DNA of 64,000 nt, taken from contig QAOA01008531.1 in assembly GCA_003255065.1 (NCBI GenBank), forward strand, positions 146,782 to 210,781, written 5' to 3'. The position numbers and the translations under genes are program-made. Source of the stretch: Cercis canadensis (lineage: Eukaryota; Streptophyta; Magnoliopsida; Fabales; Fabaceae). The notes under the pieces were generated by a model. That model saw only the letters and a program-made list of their open reading frames with translations, was not told where the DNA came from and made no database searches. Numbering within the stretch: the first letter of the stretch is position 1; each line of letters opens with the position of its first letter. Below, piece by piece: positions 36,101 to 46,548 of the stretch.

Positions 36101-37521
36101 GCACTCCACAAGGCCTTTGATTTTCAGAGATTACCAGGAGATTGCAGAGCATGTAAGGCCAATTAGTCACCTGCATATCATGTAGAGAAGAGATTAGGAT
36201 TACATCAACCATTCATACAATAGTTATGAAACTTTGTCTTCATTTTTGCAGGCTGCTTCTGCGTTGGAGGGTGTTAGGGACATAACTGTGGCTTCTCACC
36301 TCATAGGAGATATGAGTGGTTCTACGATTGATGACCCGTTATCAGATAGATACAAGAAATTAGGTTGCTCAGTTTCTCCACTGGAGAAAGATTCTACCGA
36401 TTATGGGATGATTGTTAAATACCTGGAGAAAACTTATGAACCGGTCAAAGTTGGGGACATTGTGAGTTTAAACTTCTTGTTTGTGTGTTTGATGATGAAA
36501 AATGCACATGAGCCTATCTGCTTGAAAGCTCGTTTTTATTTTCTGGTTTGTCAATTTCAGGAATATGGGGTGACTGTAGATAACATTTTTGTTGTGGAAC
36601 CAAGTGCTTGCCCTTCCTATGAAGACATTGTAAAGCTGCCAAACAAGATGCTTCTATGGTGTGGTAAGACTCACTACATGTTCCTTGTCGGTCAGCAACT
36701 CGAATCTCGTATCTTGGTTCCTTTGCCTTCTTCGAATGACTGAACAAATTTTATGACATCATCTAAGGTTCACGAAGCTCAAATCTTATGAGGCACTTGC
36801 AAAAGGGGTTCTTGCCAGCAATATGCTCACTACCGGTTCCTGGTTATATGGTACTCAAAATTACAACTTGTAGTTAATTCATTTCTAACGCTAGGAAGCA
36901 TTTTCTGATCCATTGTACATTGTGTTTTTTCGCAACAGTTTGGCAAAGCTATTGTTTGTTCTGATGCTGCAGCAGAGGCTGCAAAATATGGTTTTACAGC
37001 TGTGGACAGACCAGAAGGGTTCTTGGTTTTGGCCATTGCTTCTCTAGGAAATGAGATTACCGAGCTGAAAAGCCCGCCCGAGGTATGTACTTTCAGCGTC
37101 CTAGTCCTATCTTGGCTTTTTTAAGCCTTTATGCTTTCACATAAACTAGAATTGTTGCTCGTTGAACTTGATCAAATAATGTAGGACACCAAATCATTGG
37201 AAGAAAAGAAGCTTGGGGTAAAGGGGCTGGGAAGAAAGAAAACAGATGAATCAGAGCACTTTGTTTGGAAAGATGATATTAAAGTCCCTAATGGCCGTAT
37301 AGTTGCATCAGAACATGAAGACAGCCCCCTGGAGTACAACGAATATGCTGTGTACGATCCTAAACAGGTACCACCATTTCTTGTTTCAGTTAAGAAAGCG
37401 TTCTCTGATTGCTCATAAGATTACTTACTCTGCTACTTGTGCTTATCTGCAGGTGTGCATAAGTTACTTAGTGGGAGTGAAGTATGAAGAGAAGGGTGTG
37501 GTGATGGACACTGCAGAGTGA
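33153..37521 (+). CDS. PARP3: PARP3-type poly(ADP-ribose) polymerase-like protein
   Basis: 812-residue nuclear protein in 18 coding exons: 33153-33158, 33489-33778, 33861-34056, 34150-34263, 34390-34447, 34534-34603, 34817-34991, 35095-35228, 35314-35551, 35632-35759, 35837-35913, 35992-36152, 36252-36461, 36561-36663, 36768-36850, 36939-37082, 37185-37367, 37453-37521; all phases join without a stop. Exon 1 codes only Met-Lys; the next exon starts VHETRSHAH, as in known plant PARP3. Domains: basic N-terminus, PADR1 zinc region (about 99-165, CPVCNGSLEF), BRCT (about 185-275), WGR (about 304-420), PARP regulatory (about 440-570) and catalytic (about 590-812). The catalytic H-Y-E triad is Cys653 (LLWCGSR), Val687 (FGKAIVCSD) and Glu782 (YNEYAVYD), so NAD-dependent polymer synthesis is doubtful; the same replacement is recalled for Arabidopsis PARP3. 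Three upstream ABREs suggest ABA/seed control. Confidence 0.95.
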
Positions 37522-38809
37522 AAGAACAAAAGAGTTTAAAGGAAAAAGAACAAATTGACAAGGACTTCAACATCATTTTGTGGGAAGAGAAAAATAGGCG
37601 CAGTACGAGCTTTCTGCCCGGGTGTTTCAACGTGATGCAAAGCTGTTGGTAGTGAAAGATGTTGACTTTTTGAATAGATACCAACCAGTAGTGTAGGCTG
37701 TAGTGGAATAGTCGTGTCGATGTTTTGTTGTAAATATATGTCATTCGACGGACTAGTATAGGTAAGAAAATGTTGTGCTACTCTTGCATCACTGCACCAT
37801 ACGGCGGTTACAAATTTTAACCCCATTTTGATGTTATGGTTTAGTTTTTTGGTCCACGGAAAAGCAAGCGACCCCGTTTGGTGATGTTATGTTAAAAGGC
37901 CCTGGAAGAATTAACCATTAAACGTCTCTTTTGAATCCTTTGTGGCTAAGCTTCTAAGTCATATATCATAAGAGCTGGATGTAATCAACCTGAAATTAAA
38001 TGTCTTGGAAATTAAACTACTAAATCCAGTAACGTGATAAGTTCCAAAGTAATACCTTGAGTGAGCAAAATCTTTCTTATGAGTAATGCAGAATCCTCCT
38101 TATGCTACTATGAAACCTTACTAGGTGGAGGCGTACCAGATGGTAAAACGTAAATGGAAGGAGTATTTTGTTAGTTGTGAAGTCATAAGAACAAAAAGAC
38201 TTGCCATCAGAAGCTCACCAAATCAGAACCCTTTCTGTGGGTGTGGAAACCATAAAAAAATTGTTCAGTTGTTATGTCGTCAGGTTTTCCTCAGGTGTTT
38301 GAATGTCAAAATCCAGTTTCTTCCTGTTTAGCTTCTCTAGAATAAGGGACGTTGCTTGCACTTAGAGCCAAGAGGTGCTCTTATCATTATCCGCCAAGGA
38401 TAAATGGATAGAAGATGATGTTTAATTGTCCCTTAGATGATGGGTGATTGAAGCAAATCATTTGGTTTGAATGGGTAAAGAACGCTATGATGTCAGAATA
38501 CGGTATCCCAAGCGCATGTCATACAAGAACTAGAAAGTTATCATGCCCAGTACAGCGAAATCATTGGACCAAAAAGAATCAGAGAACACAAATCATAGAC
38601 AAGCATAGCATGCTTAACCAACTTGAGGGTCAGAACAAGTGTATTAATCTAATCAAAATTTACACTTACTTTTGCGTTAGAATACTTTTTCGTAGTACAA
38701 TTTCAGAATACAGGAACGAATCTTCAATCAGTATTGCTTTCCACTATCTATGCACTTCACAAGTATTACAAGAAGAGTAGATGAAGACCCTCCATTCAAT
38801 GACAAAATG
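37522..38809. other. Spacer between the convergent PARP3 and GALT29A genes
   Basis: The two genes face each other, so this holds both 3' UTRs. The open frames here (for example 38125-38331 and 38448-38780) show no recognisable protein features. No transposon ends were seen. Confidence 0.5.
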
Positions 38810-39973
38810 TCATTGATACATAACAACAGGAGGGAGCTTGAATTTTTCTGAAAGAAAAGGTATTGGTCTTTGTCCATTGACCAAATCATGGTAAAACTGA
38901 TACTCTGCTTCATAGTCATGCAAATGAAGCTCAGCTTTCTGATTTGTGTGATAATGATGCTTAGCAGAAGCTGACTTACCAAACCCAAATATGCTAACTC
39001 TATCACAAATTCCCAAAGCCAACATAACAGCCTGCATACCAGAAGAGTAATGAAACAGAGAACCATCATGGGCAGAGCTCCATTGTTCCAAAGGCTTCCC
39101 TGTCTCCTCCACAAACCGCTTCAAAGAGTAGTACTTCACTATCCTAGCACACAACACATCGAACCGTGGATCAGTAACCAACAAAGGAGCCTTGTGAGAC
39201 GAATTACACACAGTGTAATCCAAGAAATGTGCCGGTTGGCAAATGTACATAACAATTGACACATTTTCTCCATATGGGTGGCAATAGCACCCTGCCCTCC
39301 TTGCACAAAGATGCAAAATGTTGCTATTTACAAAAGAAATGCTAGTTTTTGACCCAACTTTCTTCTCAAAGTTCCCAACCCTCGCATTGTTCAATCTGAT
39401 GACTACCTCATGGCTATCAATTAGCTTCCCATAATCTCTATTCAGCAAAATCCCACTATTCCCAACCACAGCGCACGACGGATATCGCTCGTCAGAACCC
39501 ACCAACCCATTGTGTTTATCAATTGAATGCTTCACTAAACGCGTCAATTCAGACATAATACCTGGCTGAAACCTCTTCTTTCGGGCCCAGTCGTGCAAAA
39601 CCTTTCGAAAATCCAACCAATACCTATAGAAAAATGGGGACCGTAACGTTACTGGGACATTCTTCGAATACTTGTCGCCCACATCGCTGTGAATGAATCT
39701 CCGCCAAGAGACAAACGTACGGTGACGTGCTTGGCTGCCAAAGTTGCCATCCAAAAGCTGCTGGATTTCTTGCTTTGATTGTTTTTCTCCAACGTCAATG
39801 GCTGCGTATTTCAGCAGTGTCGCGTTCAATACAGGTACTGGATCTTGGATCAGTACCCTGCTTTCTAGCTCAATTGAAACCAAGTCTCGGCGAACCATGG
39901 TTCTGCAGCTGAGAGTGGCGACGAAGACGACGACAAGTAGAACGCCGAACAGTGGACGAACCGAGCGCTTCAT
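38810..39973 (-). CDS. GALT29A: GALT29A-like beta-1,6-galactosyltransferase (GT29, sialyltransferase-like)
   Basis: Intronless type II Golgi glycosyltransferase, 387 residues from the ATG at 39973. It has the short cytoplasmic MKRSVRPLF start, a signal anchor at about residues 9-23 and a lumenal catalytic domain. GT29 motifs: L motif [12 protein letters not shown] through [10 protein letters not shown] (about 167-200), S motif [17 protein letters not shown] (about 308-324) and VS region [20 protein letters not shown]. Plants do not make sialic acid in the animal manner; the Arabidopsis protein that starts the same way (GALT29A) adds beta-1,6-galactose to arabinogalactan side chains, and that role is inferred here. 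The frame stays open upstream to an ATG at 40120, which would add 49 residues before the anchor; I prefer 39973 because the family starts MKRSVRP. The gene converges with PARP3. Confidence 0.93.
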   Translation of the reverse strand: MKRSVRPLFGVLLVVVFVATLSCRTMVRRDLVSIELESRVLIQDPVPVLNATLLKYAAIDVGEKQSKQEIQQLLDGNFGSQARHRTFVSWRRFIHSDVGDKYSKNVPVTLRSPFFYRYWLDFRKVLHDWARKKRFQPGIMSELTRLVKHSIDKHNGLVGSDERYPSCAVVGNSGILLNRDYGKLIDSHEVVIRLNNARVGNFEKKVGSKTSISFVNSNILHLCARRAGCYCHPYGENVSIVMYICQPAHFLDYTVCNSSHKAPLLVTDPRFDVLCARIVKYYSLKRFVEETGKPLEQWSSAHDGSLFHYSSGMQAVMLALGICDRVSIFGFGKSASAKHHYHTNQKAELHLHDYEAEYQFYHDLVNGQRPIPFLSEKFKLPPVVMYQ

Positions 39974-42900
39974 TGGTAAGACGTGCTTGACGGAGCAATT
40001 CATGGGTATTGCTAAATGTGCCCAGAAATCCATGGAAGAGATCTTGAGGGTGAGTGTTTCAGATCCATCTTTGTCCTCAAGAACCTTAGGCATCAGAAAG
40101 GGTTGAAATGAAGATGCCAAAAACGAGATCTCTGAGATGAAATTGTTAGGGGAATGCTATAAATTGCATATGGAACAGAAAGTTGAATCTGGGTTTTTGT
40201 CAAAAACTGGGTTTCTCATCATTGTAGGAAATTAAAGAAAAATAATAGCCAAAGCGAAAATGGGAATGAAGATTAAAAACAAATCCAGGAGCAGAAATTG
40301 AAGATAAAATAAACTATAAGTTGCAACCAATATGGATTTTGAGTATCCACAAGGATTAACAAGGTGCTACAGATTGAGGAGCAACTCAGGCAGTGAAGAA
40401 GCTCAAAGGAGCATTTCAGAAACAGATGAGTAGTTCACTGTAGTTGTAGAAATTGACCATAAAGTGGCTATAGACCTGAATTTAAACGTGAATTCTAGTT
40501 GAAACATGAAAATTTCGTTGCAGCTTCAAACCCGTAAGGAAAAAAACGAAGCTTGAGAAGTAGCTGAGCTTGAATGGGATAGATAGGGAATGAAAGCCGC
40601 AACTGGGGATTCGAAGGAAAACCCTAGTATCTAGGAGAGTGTGAGCTTGATGTGTTGTGTGGAGAAGAAATGTTGTTAGATAGAGCCCATTAAAAAGGCA
40701 TGCTTTGTGATTGCTAGTGAGTTGACACAGATTATATGTGGGGGATAGAGATAGTGCCATAGTGGTGAGAAATGGGAATAATAGCGTGCTTTTCTTGCAG
40801 GGGACTCATGATGGAGACTTGGAGATTCGAAGTGGGTCCATGTTCTTAGCTTAGATCCAACCTCTTATGCTTACGCATGGATCTGAACATTAATTAAGTT
40901 TACATCAGATTTAACAGGGAGGCGATCTTACCAAAAATGGCAGATTTTTACTTAACCATAAAACAACCTGCCTACGAGGTCACTCAATGCCAGTTATTTT
41001 AACTTATATATTTTTATGGAAACAGGTTATTTAACTATTTAATTGACTTTGATGTTCAATGTTGAAGGGAAGATAAATAAGCATAGCATATCGTTTCTAT
41101 TTTCTGGATAGTAGTAACAAACAGAGAAGAATGAGATTGGAAATGGACAATATTTTATTTTAATTTTGCAGATCTTACCAAAAATAGCGGATTTTTATTA
41201 TAACTATAACCGAACTGCCTATGAGATCACTCAATGCACTAGGGGATATTTAACTATTTAATGAACTTTCATGTTTGATGTTGACATGTCGTTTCTATTT
41301 CCGGATAGTATCGAGTATCAAGTAGAGAAGAATGAGATTGGGAATGGAAAAAATATATTTCAATAATAATGAAGCCATATGGTTATATTAAGTACAATAT
41401 TTTTAGGATATGGTATATTAAATACAATTCATATATGATTGGCAGAGACAAAAAGCTTAAGGAGAAAAAGAAAAATATATATATATATATATATATACCC
41501 GGTTTAAAGTTTACTTTCATTTGTTTGTTTTCCTATTATTTTCACTCTATTATGCATAATTCTAAAAAAAAATGTGGACATGTAACGTATAAAAAGCTAA
41601 ATAATTTCACATTATCTAAATTCGTATATACTTTAGTATTAGTTTCTATTTTATCGAAGATTTTGGAAAACAGTATTACAATAACTAGGAATATTATTCC
41701 TTAGACCTTCTCTTTAAGCATTTGAACATGATTTGGAATTTGGAGGTCTTTTCTCCTGAGATGATTCTCCTCTAATTACTTTCTGTCTTCATTTTTATGC
41801 TGTATTTAATCTTCTTTCCCTAATTTTAATAATATATATTAAATGGAAAAATAAGATTAATTTAACTAAAATAGCATGTATTGTCAATAAAAATAAATTG
41901 GAAGAATTCACCAATCCAATACTCACAATTAAAGCGATATTTGTCAATTTGGGGACATAAGTAGATAAAGCTTTAATAGTTTATTTTTTCTAATCTTAGA
42001 GTTAATTATACTTATCAGTATCACCTATACTCGGCTATCGTCTGGACAAGTTAGATATACTTTGGTTATCAGTATAATTATTTAATTCTTTAAGAACAAT
42101 AATAAGATCTATGAATTTAAAAAATCTTGATTTCTAGTATTTTCCCCCTTTAACATCCTCCACCAAATATCATCATAAGAAGCTTCGAGCCTTCGAGGTT
42201 ATTGTGTTCAAGACAATTGGAAAATATATTACTGCGTTGACCACTCATGTTGGACATTTATGTATATATAATAATCTTATATTATGATTTAATTGAGGAA
42301 GTCAATTTTCACATTATTGTGTTCTTTATTCTTTTTCCATTTTTATTCTGTCATCTCTTTGTAATATTAATAGGTTTTTGTTTTGTTCAAATTGGCCTAA
42401 ATAAATAAGGTGGTGAAAACTGAAAGACCAAACAATGGAAGTCTGTTACCAAAAATAAAATAAAATAAAAAAACAATGATTTAGGTCTAATTGATTCAGT
42501 TTCAAGAAATGATTGGTTTGGTATAGATACCTCAGGTCAGTTATTGTTTGAAAGTAATCAAATTGCACCACATAATACTCCACGAATAAGTTTTAAATTG
42601 CATGATTAATAAACCAATAAAATGGACTTTTTTTTTTCCTTATTCATAATAAAAATAACATAAATTACACAAGCTTACTTTATTTTGAATTTTCTAATAC
42701 AAAAGTGCAAAATTTTTGTTTCTTCCACATGACCACAACTCATGTAAATAATATAATCAAAGTTCAATAACTTATTCAAACATTTTTATGTCATTTCCAT
42801 ATCACTTCCAATCTTGAATATTTAATCTTATTTAGGCGAACAACTCAACTCGAGGCATCCAAAATGCTTTGATCATATACTAATTGCTTTTCATTTTTCC

Positions 42901-43220
42901 TGAAGTGGCATATAGTATACGAAAGAAAATAATAACTTTCAAGTTATATATTATTTTTTTTTGGTGAAAATAACTTTCACGTTCTAACCGATTTGAAGAT
43001 CAATAACAATTGAAATTATTAAATCCATTTACATAAAGCAACCACATAACAATAAGCCTCCCCGACCCACCCACCATGAACCACCGCCTGCCGCGCCCGA
43101 TCCATAACACCCCAACCAACCAAACCAACTCAAATCAAATGGGCCGAGCGACAGCCCGCACTTAAGATCCGAATAATTTTCCCCAATAATCACAAACGTG
43201 AAATGACCATAACACCCATT
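39974..43220. other. Intergenic region between GALT29A and the SAP gene
   Basis: Includes the GALT29A leader and promoter, an imperfect tandem duplication (40924-41370) and a TA tract near 41476-41498. The minus-strand frame 40482-40760 may lie in the 5' leader but shows no known domain. The remainder is AT-rich, with nothing recognisable. Confidence 0.5.
40924..41370. repeat. Diverged tandem duplication, period 247 bp
   Basis: Copies start at 40924 and 41171 with gatcttaccaaaaatrgcrg. Both continue through cgaggtcactcaatgc/gagatcactcaatgc, atttaactatttaat, tcgtttctattt and gagaagaatgagattggraatgg. The second copy is shorter by internal deletions. It lies upstream of GALT29A. Confidence 0.8.
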
Positions 43221-43718
43221 TTAGATCTTCTCGAGCTTCTCCGCCTTGACGACAGGATTTGCCTTGGCGATCTGCTCCCTACCCATCCCTTTGAAATCGA
43301 ACTCGCACCCGTGCTGTTCCGGGTAGCGGTGGGAACCGCACAATGTCAACCCGCACCGGCACTTGAACCCAGTCAGACCCACGCGCCGCCTGCATGTCAT
43401 GCACCTGTTCGGCTGCTGCTGCGCCGGCGATGCACTTTTCGCCTCCTCCACGGCCTGGGGCGGATCAGCTGCAACAGAAGATGAAGGGACGGCGAGAACT
43501 GCAACCGGTTCTGGCGATGAAGATGATGGTTCTGAGATCATCGACGGCGCAGGGGCTAGGGTTTGGTTGAGAACCAGCTTCGCTGAAGAGGATTGTTGTT
43601 CCTTGAGTTCCAAATCTCGGTAGCATTTGGAACATAGATTTTGCATTGCGGGGCTACCAAAGAAACCGCAGTTGTTTGCGCATAATTGTGGAGCTTGGCA
43701 TCGATGTTCTTCCGCCAT
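43221..43718 (-). CDS. Stress-associated protein with A20 and AN1 zinc fingers
   Basis: Intronless 165-residue coding region of the plant SAP family, cytosolic/nuclear proteins involved in abiotic-stress responses, with A20 domains that can bind ubiquitin or act as E3 ligases. The A20 finger is at about residues 10-35 (CANNCGFF ... LCSKC). A Pro/Ser-rich linker (40-104) follows, then the AN1 finger with Cys106, Cys109, Cys120, Cys122, Cys127, His130, His136 and Cys138. It ends with the usual IAKANPVVKAEKLEKI tail. Length and layout are normal for the family. Upstream sequence has a consistent 5'-UTR intron (donor GTAATC at 43911, acceptor TTGCAG ending at 43762), also typical of SAP genes. 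Confidence 0.95.
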   Translation of the reverse strand: MAEEHRCQAPQLCANNCGFFGSPAMQNLCSKCYRDLELKEQQSSSAKLVLNQTLAPAPSMISEPSSSSPEPVAVLAVPSSSVAADPPQAVEEAKSASPAQQQPNRCMTCRRRVGLTGFKCRCGLTLCGSHRYPEQHGCEFDFKGMGREQIAKANPVVKAEKLEKI

Positions 43719-43761
43719 TGACTTCGATTCTCTCTATGCGATTCCTTAGGGATCTCACAAT

Positions 43762-43911
43762 CTGCAAGGGATCAAACAAACGTCATTTAAAGAAGAAAAA
43801 TGAAAATTGATGGATCGAAAGTGTTTGTTTCCCCGAAAGACTTGATTTCTTTTTCAGAGATAAAGAATTCAAAGAATCAAAAGGAAATTGATGAAGGCGG
43901 AGAAAGATTAC
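43762..43911 (-). other. Probable 5'-UTR intron of the SAP gene
   Basis: On the minus strand the sequence ACGG|GTAATC at 43911 and TTGCAG| at 43762 give a 150-bp intron just upstream of the start codon. Leader introns are frequent in plant SAP genes. Transcript data would settle it. Confidence 0.5.
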
Positions 43912-45471
43912 CCGTACGGGAAAAATTGAATGTGAAAAAGTGCCGATTAGGGGAGGGTATTGAAATCTGAATGGGAAATTGAAATCTAAGCCTTTCCGAT
44001 CGGGGTGTTAAGGAAGATGGAAAATCGAAGATAAAGAGTTGTCCGTGTTTGTCCTTGGAAGGAAAACAAAGCAGGGAATCTCCAATAATAGAAATTTGAA
44101 GGAAAGCCCCAAAGAAAAGCACCTCCACAAAACACAAAGGCGGTCTGTTTGGGATTCCTGGTCCTCTAAGAAAAATCCAGACACCTTCTCTCTCTCCCTT
44201 TCTTTAATTTTCTTTCCTTTTCTTTTCTACCAAACGCTGCGACCATGTCTATTATTACGCGTTAGCCAAACGGTTTATATGGCCACTCGGCTGGCTCGGT
44301 ATCTGGGGCCATCAACATCTTTCTGGAAGCCGTTTAAGCTACGCCACGCTCTTTTTCTCTCCTTTTTCCTTTCTTTTAAAAAAAAAATTATTTATAATTA
44401 CCACGCCAATTTGGACCGTCCGAAACTGGACGGTGAAACACACGGTGCGGATAAGAGCCCAGTTACCAAATACAGCCTAGACGCACTCTGGGCCGTTGAA
44501 TCTTTTAAAAGTAGAAATGATCAAAGGTGTTTGACGTTGGATTATGGTACAGTTCCCTGAAATTGACAAATCAGATGTCCTTGGCCTTGGAAAATGGAGG
44601 TTAGAATATCATTATTGTCAACCATGCGAGCCTCGCAAACCCAAAAAGGTGGAGATAAATGTTACTTGCATCATGAGTGATGGATTTAATTTAATATAAA
44701 CAAATGATAAGCTATAGTTAGTATCAAAAAATGCACGTGAGGTTTATTTGGTATAAAATTAATTTCGCCAAACTCAAGTCTTTACTTATTGGCTTGTATA
44801 GTGTAAATTATTCTATTTACTATTTTTTATATTACAAAACACTTTATTTACTGTTTCGTATTATGTAAACTATTGCTTGATAAAGTATACAGTTTTTCTG
44901 AGTGAAGCAATTTCACATTTTATATAGCTTCTTTTAAAATCAACTTCCCCTTACAAATTATTTCTGAGGTCAAATTCTTCCATCATCAACTCTCTATGCA
45001 AAAATCAATTATTGGAAAAGCTAATCTAAGCACACCTGTGGAATAAGTTATGTGCAAAAAAACACTTCTCAAACGATGAAAGAGAAAAGAGATAGCCTTC
45101 CTTGTTTAAAGACTTAATAATTAAGTTTAGTAAAATTAATTGCTATACTAAAAACAGGAGTATGTTGTTTCTGTAAATTTTTCTACGTAAATTCGGAAAG
45201 AAATTTTTTGTAATTTGATATTTTATAAAATAAATTAAAATTTTACTATTCAAATTTTATGATTATATAAGAAAGTAAATACACACTTAATTCCTATGAT
45301 AATGAAAAGTCTCATGGCAAAATTTACTTTTTTTAATATTTATGATTTATGATTTTCATTAATAATTTTTTTAACTAAAAAAATTAATTTCAAGTTACTT
45401 GAAAAATGTATAATACTAAATAGTTTGAATTAAGTAATATTGAAATTATTTTTAAAACTCGTGAATTCTTA
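43912..45471. other. Spacer between the SAP leader and the chimeric NLR region
   Basis: Upstream sequence of the SAP gene. The plus-strand open frame at 44039-44560 has no domain and largely overlaps the opposite strand of the SAP leader. Nothing else recognisable. Confidence 0.45.
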
Positions 45472-45689
45472 GGGGCTGTTTACTTTTGAAAATGTTTCCT
45501 TATTTTCATTTTTAGTTTCAGTTTTTAAATTTTAAGAAATATGTTTGGTTTGTAAAGCTGAAAACTATTTCTAGAAAATGAAAACACGTTTAGTATAAAA
45601 ATTTTAAAAAATAAAAATTATAAAAACATGTTTGGTTAATATATCTTCTATTCATTTCTTGTCTATTTTCAATAAGGTTTTAGATAATT

Positions 45690-46548
45690 TATTTCCAATT
45701 ACCATTCCACAAGTCATTCGACACAAATAAAATTTTTTGATTCTTCAAATTTTTCTTTAGTTCAACTCAAAGAAAATTTGGATCCCTCCTATCGTAAGTC
45801 TTGGAAGTTACGGATTCTAAAAAAGTTTGGTCATCCTAATAACATCAAAATCCTCTGAGACACATACCCAAGCTTTTAGATCAAAATGATCTTGCACTTC
45901 CTTATGATTGTAAAGCAATTGAGCAAGAGATGTTTTACCAACACCGCCCATGCCTAAAATTGTAACCACGCCTATGTTATTACCATTTGTATCTTCATCT
46001 GATAGCAGCATTTTCAATAGTTTCTCCTTATCTTGGTCTCTACCAACCATGAGTGATTCATTTACCACCGAACTAGTAGGCGCGTTCTACGGGAAACTCT
46101 GCTAGTTATAGTTTTCAAATCAAGGATATCTCTTTGATTTGCAAAATGTGACAACCTTCGAGACATGTCCTCCATTTTGGAATTGATGTCTTTATGGAAT
46201 TGATTAAAAGAAGAAGAAAGGAAGCTCCACACCTGATTGGTGACGTTTTGAGATTGTGCTTCCACCTTGCATCGCTGACAATTAGTGTCGATTTCATCCA
46301 GCAAGTCCTCTGCATCAAAAACTGCATCTTTCAACTCGTCAAGCCATTTTCTGACGAGGGTTAGTGATATGCTTCTCCTCTGCATCATCCAGCACAATAT
46401 TGAGTGCCAACAATGTTATCTTCAACTCATTCAGGAGAAAAACATTCAGCATCTTGTTTGCAAATAAATCTTGGAACTCCCTTGAAGTAACTTCTTTTAA
46501 TAAGAACTCCACAGAAGCATAAAGAAATGCCTCTCCGACCAAAGCCAT
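45690..46548 (-). pseudogene. CC-NB-ARC disease-resistance (NLR) gene remnant
   Basis: The N-terminal part of a coiled-coil NLR immune receptor, broken. From 46548 it starts MALVGEAFLYASVEFLL and continues as an Rx-type coiled coil (LLALNIVLDDAEEKHITNP). One frameshift near 46345 leads into RKWLDELKDAVFDAEDLLDEI. A second shift near 46080 (apparently two extra bases, GC) precedes ESLMVGRDQDKEKLLKMLL. The P-loop GMGGVGKT and the FDLKAWVCVSEDFDV motif follow. A third shift in a T6 run near 45825 leads to ESVTSKTYDRRDPN and a degenerate kinase-2 region reading SNDLWN where LDDLWN is usual. It then stops: the rest of NB-ARC and all LRRs are absent. No functional receptor can be made. It is joined in frame to the upstream TDBD exon. 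Confidence 0.85.

Noticed and set aside
38125-38780. Plus-strand open frames between PARP3 and GALT29A
   Set aside because: Low-complexity products with no family resemblance; they lie in the expected 3' UTR and spacer.
39973-40120. 49-residue N-terminal extension of GALT29A from the upstream ATG
   Set aside because: The family is recalled to start MKRSVRP directly before the signal anchor, and the extension would put 49 residues ahead of the anchor.
40482-40760. Minus-strand open frame upstream of GALT29A
   Set aside because: No recognisable motif; it may be leader sequence but cannot be supported as a gene.
43203-43484. Plus-strand open frame of 93 codons
   Set aside because: It is the complement of the A20/AN1 coding region; its Arg/Pro/Cys-rich product reflects the opposite strand.
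44039-44560. Plus-strand open frame of 173 codons beside the SAP gene
   Set aside because: No domain or family resemblance; the composition looks like read-through of leader and spacer DNA.
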